From Cyanoderma ruficeps (Eukaryota > Chordata > Aves > Passeriformes > Timaliidae): DNA of 64,000 bases. The notes beneath the pieces were generated by a model that was not told the DNA's origin, did not search any database, and worked only from the letters and a program-made list of their open reading frames with translations. Position 1 is the first letter of the stretch; every line of letters starts with the position of its first letter. The DNA is taken from the NCBI GenBank assembly GCA_008694505.1, contig VZDJ01007747.1, forward strand, positions 14,536,059 to 14,600,058, read 5' to 3'. The translations under genes and the position numbers were made by a program. Shown here piece by piece: positions 23,140 through 36,904 of the stretch.

Positions 23140-25640
23140 TGTTGCCAATGGTAATTCTATTGACTGCACTTCCAGAGAATTTTTTAACAGGCTCAGAAGT
23201 AAAATCATTGTATTTGTGTTTTAATCAGTTTAAATGAACAAATGTTAGCGTTTCATAACCTGTTGTAAGAGTAAGTTTTTTCCAACCCTGCTTTTGTAAG
23301 ATTGCTCCTATTAACAAGAGGCTTTGTGGGAGTGGACAAGCATAAAGAGGACTCCATGTTAGAATCATTGTTAGGTGCAGTAAGTTTTCCTGCACTAGAA
23401 AGTTGATATAATTAATTTAAATATTAAGTAAAAACTAGCTTCATTTTCACCTGCTAATTATTATTTACTGCTAACCTGACAGAATTTAAGTTTACTGGTT
23501 TATAATAAGTGCACAATAGCTAGCTGTTTGTGGGCAACATCATGCAAGAAAACCAGATTAACACCTTTTTTGTTAAGGTTTTTATTGTGAGACTGGATTA
23601 AAGATTGTATTAACTGATTTATTATGAGAATCAAATCTGTAGGAATATATAAAGTTTTTCTTTTTGTGTGGTTGGTTAAAGAATATTCAAGAGTAACAAG
23701 TTACAAAGCTAGTTTTTTTAATTAATGAAAAAATAATTTAAAAAAATCATTGAAAAAATAGTTCACTAATCCATCACTTTTTATCTGTGAAGAGGCTTTG
23801 CTTACATCTAGCTTAAATGAAAACTCCATCCCCAGGTACCACACTGAACTGTTGTAAATACAGTTACAATCCCGTGTGGGCTGTAGTTCAGTGAGTCCAA
23901 GAGGTTGAATGAAACCTAAAGGAGGTTTCTTTGCAGGACCTTCTTTGCAGTGCTTCAGTGTCATACCCACTCCATGGAGGAAAAGAAATGAAAAACAGCC
24001 TATAAGGGATCTTGTCTGCCTGAGATTAGGCACCCAAACGGGTTATCTTTGGGAAGGTCTTTAAGGCATGTTGTGACCTTCTCCCCATTGCTTTGAAAGC
24101 CGGACACTTTCTGCAGTAGCTCTGCTTTGAGGTGCCTGAAGCGTAGTCTCAGTTTAGTGATTTAAGCTAAACAGACGGCATTTCATACGTGCTGCCTCAA
24201 CCAAAACTGCATCAACAGCTGTGAAAGCATGTAAAAATAGTGTGGAAGCTAAGGGTTTCTTTGACTGGAACTAAAGTAATTATTTGCAGGTTCGCTTTTT
24301 TAATAACAAATTTTTATTAATATTTTTAGTATTACAGCTGAAATCACATTACAGATGTTTCAAAACTGTTGTTTCGTCAATGATTTGTAGGTTGAATTTT
24401 GTCCTCAGGTTAAAATAGGACCTTGACTTCTACATTAACATACAGGACCTTCATATTAGAAGTGAATGTTACTTTAAATATATAGAAGGTTTCATGTTTT
24501 CAATATGGATTGTTTCGGGGGAAAAAGCTTTATAAATTATTTGCTTACAAACAGATAAAAACTGTATATACCGGTATTTTGAATATTTTTGTTAAATGCA
24601 ATTCGAACAATTTTAGGTTGGAAAATGTGCAAAAATTGGGTTAACTGCACATAACTATTAAAACTGTTCTAGCTCACTGATATTTTAAAAAATGTAAATA
24701 GACAGTAGATGTGGACTTTTTTCCCCCTCGTAATGTTACCAATATAAATCAAAAGTACCAGAGTTTCTAAGAGCTTGGTCTTAATATTTCTTCTTCCTGC
24801 CCTCCTGTGCCATTCACATGACTGCTTCACTCAGCCCTGTTACATTTCTTGCTGATGGCTGAAAATGACCGTTAGGTATCAATTTCAACTTGCAGAAGAC
24901 AGATTGTACAATTTTTGGGTGACCAGTGCAAGAGCTGCTTGTTCTTTTGTCTCCTCTGTGGTGGTTCATAACTGTTTTAAAAACAGTAAGGTGGTGGTTT
25001 GATTAACAGTTTAAGCTTTTATAAGCTGTCAGTGCATCCTTTAAAAATAAAAAATTGCCATCTTGCATCCTGTCCTCTCTGTTGCCCGCTCCCTTGCTGT
25101 AAACTCAGCTGTTTGCTTGCCTGTATGCTGAATTCAGAGCAGCAGTATAGTTAAAAGAGATTTTGAATGCTTAATTTTCAATTTTTATAATTTTCTTTTT
25201 TTTTTTTTTTTGCTAGGTTGGTAGTAGCACTGACCCAGTTCAACAGACAGCCACAGCATAGTGGTAGGTGTACGGCTGAAATATAAGGAGGATAGGACTG
25301 CATTTTTAGTTTGTTTTAAAAAAGGGAGTAGCACACCACCTACGTTTTCCTTACTTATTAAATTAGAAACACCTACAGGAGAAAAGTCAGTCCTAGAAAA
25401 AGTTTGCAACACATGTTTTTACTCTCTGCAAATTGTTTCGTGCTCAGCATCACAACAGAAAACATTTGGGACCAACCTAACCAAGAGAAACCACAAATAA
25501 AAGAAAGGACATTGAAATACAAGACTGCCTCTTTTCTTCCCCCCTGCAATAACTGCATGTGCATTCATACAGTAGGACCACATGGTTGCTTGGTGGGGTT
25601 TTTTTTCCCCTATATATGCCATTTATAGAAGGAAAAGCAA
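23140..25640. other. AT-rich non-coding stretch
   Basis: No supported gene. A T-run of about 20 bases ending in GCTAG (25,193-25,217) looks like a 3' splice site, but the sequence after it shows no coding character. The minus-strand frame at 23,722-24,033 (103 codons) matches nothing known. Confidence 0.6.
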
Positions 25641-25649
25641 TGATACTGA

Positions 25650-25942
25650 GTCCAGAGGAGGGCCAACAAGATGATCAGAGGGATGGGCCACCTTTCCTAT
25701 GAGGAAAGGCTGAGAGAATTGTTGTTGGGGTTGTTCAGCCAGGGAAAGAGAAGCCTTTGGGGTGACCTAATTGCCACCTTCCAGTACCTGAAGGGATCTT
25801 GCAGGACAGTTGGAGAGGGACTTTTTACAAGAGTGCGTAGTGACAGAACAAGGAGGAAAAGAAGGAATGGCTTCAAACTGAAAGAGTAGGTTTAGACTGG
25901 ATGCTAGGAAGAAATTCTTTACTGTGAGGGTGGCGAGGTGGG
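25650..25942 (+). mobile_element. CR1 LINE, 3' region (partial)
   Basis: About 290 bp follow the avian CR1 3' region almost continuously: GTCCAGAGGAGGGCCAACAA, GATGATCAGAGGGATGG, CTATGAGGAAAGGCTGAGAG, TTGTTCAGCC, CTTCCAGTACCTGAAGGGA, GACTTTTTACAAG, GGCTTCAAACTGAAAGAG and AGGAAGAAATTCTTTACTGT. The copy is on the plus strand and stops before the terminal ATTCTATG tail. Both the 5' body with the reverse transcriptase and the extreme 3' end are missing, so it cannot move. A short open frame (25,671-25,889) lies wholly inside it and is not a gene. This is the strongest single sign that the window is avian or archosaurian. Confidence 0.95.
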
Positions 25943-25944
25943 AT

Positions 25945-27405
25945 GTCACAGCAATTGCCACTTGTTTACAGAGGGTGTAACAGGGCTGATTTCTTTAGCC
26001 TATGTACTTTGGTATTTGAGATTTTTAAAATAGCAGATGTTGTCAGGAGTATCAGTGCTATCAATGCCCATGTTGGTGGTTTGTGCTTTTTGAAGTTTTC
26101 AAGGAAAAACTAACCTGGAATTGATTGCTTTGTCTGAGAAACAAACCTGAAAGGGAGGAGATGCAGCTATTTATATAGCTCTTCCCTCTGCCTACCTATT
26201 TCTCTTTCCAGACATGGATATATAAAGGGATCATAGGGGTTTTCACACTTTAACCCTTCCCTTTAGTATCAGGTGATGTGACAGCAGGTAATTCTGCATT
26301 CTGTGATGGACTTATGGTTATGCCTTGTGCAGCCTTGCTGTTTGGAGGCAGCACTATTCAGTTCCTGTTTTTTCCTGGAGAAGGTCATCATCACTTAGCT
26401 ATAGGTTATGATGCTGATGCTTTTATTTTTCCTGTTGGGGCTGTTCTGTTACCCATGAACAACAGATTCATTGGATCAGAAGAGGGCAGAGAAAGGGGGA
26501 TGTGTCATTGCAGCCTGATGCTTAGGGCATGCATCTGAGAACAGGAAAACTTAGAGCTTCTTTTAATCTGCCAGAAGTGTCCTTTTCCTTCATTCCTGGT
26601 GCTGACATGAGAGTTGGTATGCCTTTGGGCTGAGCCCAAATTTATCTGTCTTAGACACATAGATACATATATATATATTTTTTTTTTTCTCTGAAGTTAA
26701 TCATCTTTTTTTTCAGTTAGATTTTGCTAGCTCCATTTGCAAAGTGTCTCTTGGTGCCACAGTACAGTTGCTAGTGCTGGCATGCAAGAGGAAGGAATCG
26801 GTAGCTGAAGCTGGGAATAAGAAATTGCTAAGGGGGCTGGAAATGTGCTTTTAAAAGGGATTATGTGGTATTAAAACATGTATCTACAACAGGAACGCAT
26901 AGATCCTGCAAAACTAGGATGGAAAAACACAATCAGTTTTTGCTTATAAGGATTGTTACCACTTTCCTAACCCAAATCTGAAGCCAAAGGCGTGTGTACC
27001 TTTTTGGATTAGGCATTTGTTTTTCTCTAGAGAAACAATTGCCAGTTTGGCCTTTGGGCCAGATTGTGGTCCACATGGGACTAGTTTTGTACGTGCAAAG
27101 GAAAGAAATGTAAAATGAAAATCGTGTGGCAAATTAAACAGTTCCAAAATTTAATATAATAGCTTAAAAAATTCTTTATTTCTCATGCTGTAAGTGGCAC
27201 AGTGTTTCTGATGTAATTCAGTAGATTATTCCTGTGTGCATGAATACCTGAGCCTGCCCTCTAATCACTTGCATGCTTGTCACTGCAGTGATAACAGAAC
27301 TGCTGTCAGTACAGGTTGAAACACAACTGACACTCCAAACCTTTTTCAGTTGTTCGTGAATAGAAGTTACCAGTGGAGTTTATCACGTGTCATAAAACCT
27401 GTGGA
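25945..27405. other. Non-coding stretch
   Basis: No supported exon. The plus-strand frame at 26,278-26,538 (86 codons) is the longest and has no recognisable feature. GGGCCAGATTGTGG near 27,056-27,070 echoes a common ancient amniote repeat core (GGGCCAGATTGTGATC) but is too short to call. Confidence 0.55.
26661..26690. repeat. TA microsatellite and poly-T
   Basis: ATACATATATATATAT runs into about ten T residues. It is simple-sequence DNA with no further meaning visible. Confidence 0.9.
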
Positions 27406-27410
27406 GTTTA

Positions 27411-27512
27411 CCCTTATTTTACAGACATGAGCAGGGAAAGGCAATGAAAGACAATTTGCTTGTAGGACCACAAGGAGTTAAGAGTAGGGCCTTCATATAA
27501 CCTGACTCCTCC
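27411..27512 (+). mobile_element. Ancient MIR/L3-type SINE relic
   Basis: The order of CCCTTATTTTACAGACATGA, then a purine-rich middle with ACAATTTGCTTGTAGGACCACAAG, then AGTAGGGCC and AACCTGACTCC follows the amniote MIR/L3 tail: CCCATTTTACAGATGAGG, ACTTGCCCAAGGTCACA, GCAGAGC and AACCTGACTCC. The copy is highly diverged, as expected for an element older than birds. Similarity is judged by eye. Confidence 0.6.
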
Positions 27513-27514
27513 TT

Positions 27515-30500
27515 AGGTGGTATGGAGGATGGTTCATGTTCTTTATAGGCTTATTTTTGGCTTCCCCTTAATTTTGACCTGGTGCATTAATTTGTCTTAC
27601 AGTTTTCTGGAAGCCTATACTTCTGTATAAAATGAAGTGTGTCAGGCTGTGGTTTTGAGTTGCCTGTCCTCAAATATGGCCATGTTTTAAAGGGGAAGAC
27701 ATTTTCACTCCATTCCTTTTGTTTGAAAATCATCTCCACTGCTGCTTCCTAGCTCCAGTGTGATTAAATTTCTTTGCAAAACTTTTTAATAATTTTAGGT
27801 GACAGGCTCAGCAGCTCACACATTTTAATACTATCAATTCCTTGCTGCTGCCATCAGTGAAAACAGTGATTGTTCTGAAGTGTACATGGTAGCACAGGTA
27901 TGGCCTTAAATTAAGTAGTCTCAAAAATATTCCCATGATGGTGTACAGTATGTTTTGTGAATGTAGATTTGCTGCTTTTTTTTCTTAGCTGCACCTTACC
28001 CTTTAAAGCTGTGAATCAGATGAAGAAGTCATCGAAGAGAAATGTTTTATCTCTAGACACTGATGCTCATGTCTGCTAACTTGGCTAATAAAAGTCTTGT
28101 TTTGGTGTTACGCAACTGTTATTAGGTAGTTGGCTTCACAAATTTGTGTGGATCACAGTTAAAATGAGTAGAAAACTATCGTATTCCATTTTCTCAAGAG
28201 TATAAAAATATGCATTAACAGCAATATGAACATATTTTTCCAAATCCTATAGACCTTATATGACTTGGGTTACTTTTTTGGATCACAAGGTTACTTCTAT
28301 ATATATGTATTTGCTACTTAAGAGAATTTTGATGTTTTCTCAGAGGTGAGGTAGTTATCAAGAAAAAGAAGTATTCAAAAGATAAAAGATACTGACAGTA
28401 TTTGGAGCTTGACCATGCTTCTTTATAAAGGAGCTTTGAAAGAAAAGATGATAACATAGAATAGTGTGTTTCGCCCACAAACCAGTCTAAATAAGAAGAC
28501 TAGAATAAATAAAAAACAGTCTAAAAAGAAGACAATAATAATTCTGGCATTTTTCTGTTTCATCTTGTGAACCCAAGCTAAGAGATGTCCCAGTCTAGCT
28601 GTGTATTGTTGAGACCTAATGTGTTTTACCCTTACCAGTTTGCATACTGGAGTAGTTAATGTTAACCTGGTTTCAAGCAGCGTGAGCTGAGCTGTGCTGG
28701 GTTTAAAGAGGCTGGATGGAGGTGGCTGAGTTCCTGGTTGAACAGTCCTGGAGCAGGAGGAAGAGTGTGTGCAGTGCTCAGCCTCTTCTGGTCTGTGCTC
28801 TGCATCTGTTGAAAAGTCACAGGGTGGAGGATGCAGCTCACCAGAGAGGAATATTTTTCTGAAGTGGGAAAACATCTTTAGAGAATTCCCAATCAGGCGA
28901 TGTTTTCATTGTATGTTTAGAAAGTTCTCAGGTGACAACTGAGATGAAAAAGGCATGCTTATTTAGTGTGTAAAACTTTTAGACTCCAAAGTTTCCTTTG
29001 CTTAGTGAGATTAAGGACCATTTACTTGAAAAGAGAGAATGTTTCATTCATCACCTCTCCTCTGATTTCAGTTGTGCAATGTCCTTGGATCAACTTGGAA
29101 AAGTAAGGTTAAGGAAGTAAGATTATTTTTTAAGCTGTCCTTAGGAAGAGAATCGTTTGCCCATAGTGAACTGTGAATCACGAGCTGCAACTTTGCCTAG
29201 TGCTTGGTCCTTGGGTCATTGTTCAGAAGGCCCTGGAATGAATGCATTGTCCTCCAGAAAAGAAAACACTGAATTTCCGTTCTAAGAGATGTCCTTTCTC
29301 TTTCTTTTACTGTCAGCTCATCATTAACAATTTATGGACTGAGATGGCTGGCTTTGATTTGTCCATAAGGATAGCTAGATTATTTTGTGGCTTTTCCAGG
29401 TTTTTTTTTTTTGTAGGCTACTCTGACTCAATGCGAGTTTGATTTAAATCCTTACTACTTTCTCCACTTCTTTGTGTCATTTTTAGCATCTTTCTGATTT
29501 CCACGTGCCTTCCTTATTTTTAAGTGCTGTATGAAACATCTGTCTGACTAGAGAGATTTTTAGTGTTTAGCCTTACTGAAATATTTAATGTAATACTTTT
29601 TTCCTTGAAAACACATGATACCTAGTGATCCTGTTTATCTGTTATCATTATTTCTTGTTTTAGACTTTGCCTAGAGGGGCTCTGTGCTCTACACATGAAC
29701 TCCCAAGAGCTGGAGTTCCTTAGTGCTATTGCACAAGGAGTGGGTGTGTTCAGAGATAAAAGCTTGCTCAGTCAGTGTGGGGTTAACAAATGCAGTGGGC
29801 AGGAGGAGAAGTCATACTGTTCTGGTATTGATGCCAAGCAATTATATTGGATGGCTTTACAGACTTACTTCACCAGATTTGAGGACCAGATAATTGCATC
29901 TGCTGACATCCATGTGAATCATAATGATGCAGCCCAGTCCCCATGATTTTAGTGAAACCGAAAGATTTCCTCCTGAGGTGAGGAATTGAGGTGTTGGGCT
30001 AAATGATCTGGTAAAGCCAAAGTCTGACCGTGAGACTCTGTGCCTACTGAAATTGATGTTGCACAGATATGTAAGTAATGGGGTGTCAGTGTAGGATGCT
30101 GTGTCCTTCCTAAGCAGTACAGACGTTTTAGTTAAGCTGTCTGGTGTGAAGGTAGGCTCGTGCCTGTGAGGTCTGTGTCACGGCAGCAAGCGTGCTTCGA
30201 GTAATATGTCTTCAGAAGCTGACCTAGTCTGAACAGTGATGGGAGAGTGACCTTGCAATTGTGCATCTGCTCTAACTTTGATACAGGGGTCATTTTATAT
30301 GTTGTTTTCTTTGTAAATCAGGTTGCCTGTGCCTTCTGCAGAGTCTACATTTTTCTGTTTCAAAATACTTTGTGCAAACATCATTTTTTACCTTAGATTG
30401 CAGAAATACATGAGATATAAGGATATATGGGATTTGAAAAGAAACAAAGCTAGTCTTTGTAATTCACCAGCCTATTCTTTTTAGAGTATTATGTCACAAA

Positions 30501-33500
30501 GAAAATGTTTTACTTACTCATGTAGCATGCAAGTATGTAAACATTTACAAGAAAAAAATAATCATTTTACAGGTACCTGTTCCACCATTTTGTTGTTCTG
30601 TTTCTTCCTTCAAATTGTTACTGTGCGTTACAGTTGGGGTGTGATATGTCAGATGTGCAAAAACCCCTAAAATTTCAAGTAAGGTGGGGTTTTTTTTATC
30701 ATACTGTATGTAGTGTTTTGCCACAGGACAACTTTCTCCCAATGGCAGGGCACTGAACAGCTTGCATCTGTGGGAAAGTGGTAGCAAAATTGATGGAACA
30801 GTCTGTTCCTGCCGATGTTCATTTCAATGCCCCAGAATACGGCTTTCAGCGTCTCTGCTGCCAAAGCATACCCTAAATTGATGGGACAAAAGGAACAACC
30901 TGGATCTTCCATGTGTTAAAGTGAGGAAATGAAATCTTAAATCTCATTTAGGTTTGGAATCAGGTGGATTGGCAACGCCTGTGGAGTTCAGATTGGGAAA
31001 AGACGATTCTCTTACTCATCCCTATCAAGCAGCTCTCTGAAAAGGGCTGGAAGTATTTAGTGGAGGGTAGAAGCAGACAAGCAGGAGAGCTTTTCTTGTA
31101 ATAGCCAAAACTGAACTGAAAATGAAGGGGAAAGGGAAAGACATGAAAGTCTAATGAAAAGCATGTTGAATTTAAAATGTACCTCAGGAAATATTTAAAA
31201 GAAAAATTCTGCGTTGTCTGCAATGGGAAAATATCTTTGGTATTACTTCAAGCTTTCCATGTGAACTGCTGAAGTGCTGAACTCTCTGGGGCAGCCCTAA
31301 TTTATCATCTCATTCTTTTGCAAGGGTTCACAAAATTTCCAGTAAGATACCAGAAATCATGTTGCTTGTATGCAGTTTTTTCTTCTGCTTCTATTTTTTC
31401 TCACAGCAATGGCACCTCCTTCTGCTTCCATTCAGGCTGAAGAGAAGCCTCCCGTTGGTGTGGGCAATTTAGGATCCGGCACTTTTTATAAAGGAGGTTC
31501 TTTTAAACAAGTGTAGGCAAGGAAATTGCAACATAACTTACAAACATCCTCCCCTACTCCTTAATTTCACCTTAATGTGAAATTGCCATGAAATAGTACA
31601 GTCAGGAATGTGTATAGAACAGGGCTTTGAGACTTTTATATGTGCTTAGTGAGGATAAAATGTGTACAGTGTGTGTACTTTCCTTCCTGCCTTTGTCACA
31701 ATGCTTGGGGTTTTTCCCTGCTGATCATAAGCTGTTGCTCCATTCTTCAGTCCTATAACAAGAAAACTTACGTACACAGCTTTGCAGTTGATTGCTGGCC
31801 CTTGACCTGTCTGACTTAATGAAGACATCAGCACAGTTTTGATTTCAGTCATGTAGGTGGGGCACTCAGTCATATCAAGGACCCTTCCCAAGGAAGAGTG
31901 TTCACAAGTATACACTTGGATTTGCTCAGGTGATGCATCATTTATATAAACTGTTTTTACATAAACCCCCACAAAACAGGAATATAAAAGTTTGGGGTTT
32001 TTTCTGATTGTAGCATTGTATGACATTATTAAAAATATTTTAAGAAATGGATAAAAATAAAACTATCTAAAAATATTTTTGTAGCTAGAGAATAAGCTTA
32101 ATATGTCCCACAAACCATGTGATATTTAAAAATACCAGTATGTGTTAAATTCCAGCCTTCTCCCCAGCATTTCTCCAGAGAAAGACCAAATAGATCATCT
32201 TGGACTTCTTTTATCAGTGAACTAATAAGACATTCCTGTTGTAGCAGTGGTCTCGGACATACCTTGCGCCGTGTCTTGCTAATAGAGCAGGTTTGTTCCA
32301 TCGGGGGTTAAGAATATTTAATCCTTTAACGCTGACATATACAACACACAGCCGTGTCAGCTACAGCTGTTTCCAAACATCAGTAACAAAATTATAGATG
32401 GTTTTGAAGCTTCTGTGTTGGAAATGAATACATTTGAGGATTCAACTTGCTGACAGTGTTTATGTAATTTAATCTTGCCATCTGGAAGAAAGTAAACATT
32501 TTTTAGGAAATTGAAGTTAAGGTAGCAAGCCCCTTGTGGTTTCTGGCTGTTGCGAATAAGTTAAGTTGTACCAAATTGATGAAAATCTTCAGTAGGGAGG
32601 GGATCATGGTTATATTTTAAAGATTGTTATGCAAGTGCATTGATGCATAAAATTGTTTCAGAATATCTGCTTTATTAACTTCTCTGCTTATTCAATAGTT
32701 AGATGTCTTTCTTCTGCTCAGATAAAACCAGAATGTTGTTTCAGTGAAATGTGATAAAACACGAGAAGCATATGCATGCAGAATGAATAGGTGTAACTGA
32801 AGCACTTATGTGATTGCTTTTCTTCTCAAATTTTTCTGGGTTTTTTTCCTATTCTTCCTTTTGATTGTTTTGTTTTTCATTCTGTATTACACTCTGCTTT
32901 TCAAATATCTATTCTTTTTTCTTTGTGTTCTTTATTATTTGCTTTTAATAATTTGAATAATTTTTCAATGTTTTTGCTTAGTTTTCTAAAGATACAATTT
33001 ACACCATCATACCATGTGTGTATCACTCCCTCTGTGATAATTTTGAACCTGTTAGTCACTCTCAAATAAACTGAGAGTCAGAAGAAGATTCCAAAGACAT
33101 TTGATTTCCATAATGTGTGAGTCCAGGTGGCCTGGTGGAGAGAAGAAACAGTGCCCTAAATCATGAGCTGTGTGGAGAGAGAAGGAAAGACTAAAGATAT
33201 TTTTGCAAACCAGGGTTAATCATGTTGTTCATAAAATTGCTTAAATGCTAGCCCATTCCCTTCTGTTTTCTGTTTGAGCACTCTGATGAGGCATTTTACA
33301 TGATGAGGGGAAGGCAAGATGCTTTTATACTTGTCATGGCCTAGAACATTTATATAAATAAAGATATTTATGGTGGGAAGCTGATTTTAGATATGCATGA
33401 TTTGAAGGGGTGGACAGTTTCAGCCATTTTACACATGGAACACTTGACAGTTTAGTTTGCCTTTAGGTTTTGAGCCTTTAAGATCATCTTTATCTTTTTG

Positions 33501-36500
33501 ATGGCTATTTGCTGCTTTGTTATTATTATTTCACGAAATCTTTATGTTAAGAAGATCTCTGAATTATGCAACATTTGTTGAAAATTATAGTATTTTTGGA
33601 AAAGACCAATGAGCACTTGAGCCAATAGTATGGTGGTAGTGCCCTCGGCTCCAAAGGGGAGCAGGGAAGGAAAAAATTAGCAGATGTATGGACTCAGCAG
33701 AAATAGCTTGGTATTAGTAGCAAGAGAAAACAGTTTTCAGCATTCTGGAAAGGGTCAGTAAAACCAGAAGAAAGATATAGTTGGTCCTTGCTTAACTTTG
33801 GTGTCTGGTGGTTTCAGATGGTTCTTTCAACCTCTGTTTTCTCTGCTCTTGTATTCACCCTTCCTTCTTGATGTCTACGTCCTCTTGCTTTGCTCTGTTC
33901 TGCTAAAGCATTGATTATTTACTTAGGCTTGTAGAAGCATGCTAATGTTCTGCTAAAGTTAAAAATACTGTTGTCATATTGTAGCTGGTCAAATAATGGG
34001 ATTTTAAACTGAAATATTTAACTTCATATTCAGTGGAAGCTGCCTGTCAGCATTTTTATAGGTCTGAATAGGCTTTTTAAAAGGATCTAGCTCTAAGCCC
34101 TGATAATTGAACTTAAGCTTGTAAGTTACTTATCTACTCCTGAAATTTAAACCTCATCCGTGTTGTAAAACTGCAATGAAGAACTGCAGGAAAATGAAAT
34201 AGGATGTTAATGGAGAATTTCTCATTTAGAATTGCTTCTTAGCAATGTAAGCAACAATTTTAGGAATGTTGGTCTGATTTTTATCTTGTATATGAATTAC
34301 TTTATTAAGTGAGCTATTTGGTGTCCAAATCAGGGCACATTCCAACTTTGTCAGTGTGATCTAGGCATTGTGCTGGCAATAAATGCACAGACGGGTGAGT
34401 TTGTAAACATTTATAGCTGTGCCCTGTGTTGAATAAGGACTATGCTTTATTTTCACGCAATAAAATTTAATTAGTTGGAAGTCAGGTTTTGCTTTAGTTG
34501 TAATTAGTTTAGCATATAATTATTTTGTCTAATAACAATCTGAAATCTGCAAGCATTTTGATCTTATTCCAAGTTAAAAAAAAGAAACCCTCTTAGAAGT
34601 ATTCAATCAGTAGTTATAATAAAATCTTATTAGTCAACCATATTACAGACTGTGTAAATCTTTAAGTGACTGGAGCAGTGTTTTCACTGATGCTTATTAT
34701 ATATTGTATTAAGAAGATGCATAAAAATGTTTTATATTGAACTTGGGACTTCTATATGATTTGGAAAAAATCAGTGATATCTGTTTTCTTGGTGAGCTTA
34801 GTATTTGCTGGTTTGATTTTTAGCTGTTTTTAATTTGAATTTTAAAATTAATTGTAAAGGTCTAGCTTTTGTAAGATATAACTGGGAACCTTTTGTGTGA
34901 AAATAGTAATACTTCCGTTTTGACAAACATATATATATATTAAATCTCATAATTTACACATGAATACTACTGCCTATTAAAGAGTATTATAATGATTAAT
35001 GAGTATTTTTCAAACAATATCTTGTGTCTCGTATCTTTTGGATGTAGCTGGCTGCCATTCCTAAAGAAGTTCCCCTGCCAAGGAGTCTTCTGTCAGCTCT
35101 TCATATGGATTTCCTTATGGGAACAGCATTAAAACAAGAGATAAATGCAGAGTTCTGGCATGTTATTAGCTGCAGTGGAGTGATGGGGAGCAGAGCTTCT
35201 GTTTCACTTGCACTCTAACCAGCTTTTTTTTGCTAACAGTGGTTTACAATCTTGCTTACTAGTAATGTTGCTCTAAATTAAATTTTACCTATATTATTAA
35301 AGGGGTTTTTTTTCTTCATAAAAAGGAGGATCTCTGATCTCTGACTTGCTCATCATTTCTTCAGCCTATAGGTCAGGAAATTATGACTAATCAGACCATA
35401 GAGAATGGCTCTTTTTAAGGAATTGAACAGTCAACAGCCTTTTACTTGATGATATTTGTCCTTTTGAAACTCTGTGATCTGATTGGGAGGGATAAATGAC
35501 TTCACAGGTAGAAGAGAGATACTCAAACATTTACATTTTAAAAGGAATATGTACTTTAGCCAGGGAAGAAATTGCCTCATCTTTAAGGAATAGGATTTTC
35601 AGTTACTTCTCTCCTTTTCCAATTACCTGTCCTGTAAAACTCAAAAAATTAGATATTTCTGTTAAATTTAGCAGGCACATCATATGGGCTTCCTTAACTT
35701 GTCACTTTTCCTTCTAGGGTTTCTATTCTACAAAGATTAGGGTACAGTTCTTAATTCTGTTTCAGTTTGGTTTTTTTTTTCAGAACCATCATACTGAAAT
35801 TATCTCACATATTTTAAAAGTATCGTGTAAGAACAAGTATGTATTTGTTGTAGTATTACTATATGCATGATTGTGTGTGCCTGAATACTTACGTATGCAG
35901 GTATCATGTAATTATAGAGCTCAATACTGTATGTGTAAGTGTGAATAGGTGCATAACACAGAATTAAAAGCTTAAACATAGAACACAGTTGTGTAGCAAC
36001 TTGAAAATGTTTTATTTGCACATGCCAACTTGTTAAATAGCATTGTACTGAGGTCTCAATGAAAGGCTATTGTAAGCTCTTAATAACAAAAAGTTAATCT
36101 CTAGGTTAACAGTATGGAAAATACAACTTTTCTTGGTGGTTTGTGGTTTTTATTCCCTCCCCAAATGAAGCTAGTCTAAAAATATTTGAATTATCAAAAC
36201 AAAAGGGAAAAATAATCTTCCTGATAATAAAGTGATATATGTGTATTTATTTTTTGATTCTAGTCTACTTTAAACCTTGTTTTAAAACAGCACTCTTTAG
36301 GCTTCAATGGGTTGAAGTTCCTTTGCAACCCAAATGTAATAATAAAACTGAGTCAAATATATTCTCATTATCACTCAAGATGCTGTAGTTAGAAGATGGA
36401 TATAGAAATGGCACAAAATATCCAGCTGCTCTACATCAAAAACTAGTCCAAGTGCAAATAAATACTTGGAAATGTTTTGTCTTTAAATTGAAAGGAGTCC

Positions 36501-36900
36501 TGAAATAAAAAGTGATTCAATTCAATGTGACAAATGAAGTATGAATTCCATTTTGCAGTAAGTAATAGGGAAGGTTTTATTTTTGTTCCTTTAACTATGT
36601 TTCACCCAGACATATGAATATTGTATTTAGTACTAAACAGTTTCAGAAGATGAAAGTTGCCAATTGTTGGAGCCTGTGTGCATTTTCTATGCTGCAGCCA
36701 CTGAGCTGACAAGGAAAGCAGAGATGTGAAAATCTAGAATAATAGAAAGCATTCACATCTCATAAAGCTGAATTTCAGCTGGGTGCTTTAAATAAGAAAA
36801 GGGCAAATATGAGGGGAAGTATGTCTTCTCCAACTCTGAGACAGTCTCAGAGGGTGTTCCAGCCAGTTAGGGCGCTCCCTTTAAGGTTTTTAATCACTGC
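27515..36900. other. AT-rich non-coding stretch
   Basis: Over 9 kb with no supported exon. The longest frame is 150 codons on the minus strand (28,423-28,875). Its C-terminal part is hydrophobic only because it reads through A-rich DNA, and a frame of this length is expected about once by chance in the window. Further chance-length frames are 126 codons (31,646-32,026, minus), 87 (30,960-31,223, minus) and 83 (29,695-29,946, plus). TA-rich simple runs occur near 34,930. Two neighbouring inverted repeats at 36,721-36,780 are listed separately. Confidence 0.6.
36721..36780. repeat. Two neighbouring inverted repeats
   Basis: GAGATGTGAA at 36,721-36,730 has an exact reverse complement at 36,752-36,761 (10-bp stem, 21-base loop). 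Five bases on, AGCTGAA and TTCAGCT (36,766-36,772 and 36,774-36,780) form a 7-bp stem around one base. Two exact stems so close together are mildly unusual. No function is apparent. Confidence 0.75.
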
Positions 36901-36904
36901 AAAT

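Noticed and set aside
25193..25265. Poly-T run ending in GCTAG, then about 45 bases and GTAGGT: possible internal exon
   Set aside because: Long T runs followed by AG are frequent in AT-rich DNA, the enclosed sequence has no coding character, and the donor match is weak.
25671..25889. 72-codon plus-strand frame
   Set aside because: It lies entirely within the CR1 3' region, which is non-coding in the intact element.
28423..28875. 150-codon minus-strand frame with a hydrophobic C-terminus
   Set aside because: Roughly one stop-free run of this length is expected by chance in 128,000 codon positions at this composition. The hydrophobic part is a translation of A-rich DNA read on the other strand.
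29400..29420. T-rich run ending in GTAG: possible splice acceptor
   Set aside because: Same reason; nothing exon-like follows.
29990..30025. GTTGGGCTAAATGATCTGG, resembling the CR1 3' end
   Set aside because: Only about 15 bases match and the flanking bases do not continue as CR1.
31646..32026. 126-codon minus-strand frame
   Set aside because: No recognisable motif or domain, and within the chance range for AT-rich DNA of this length.
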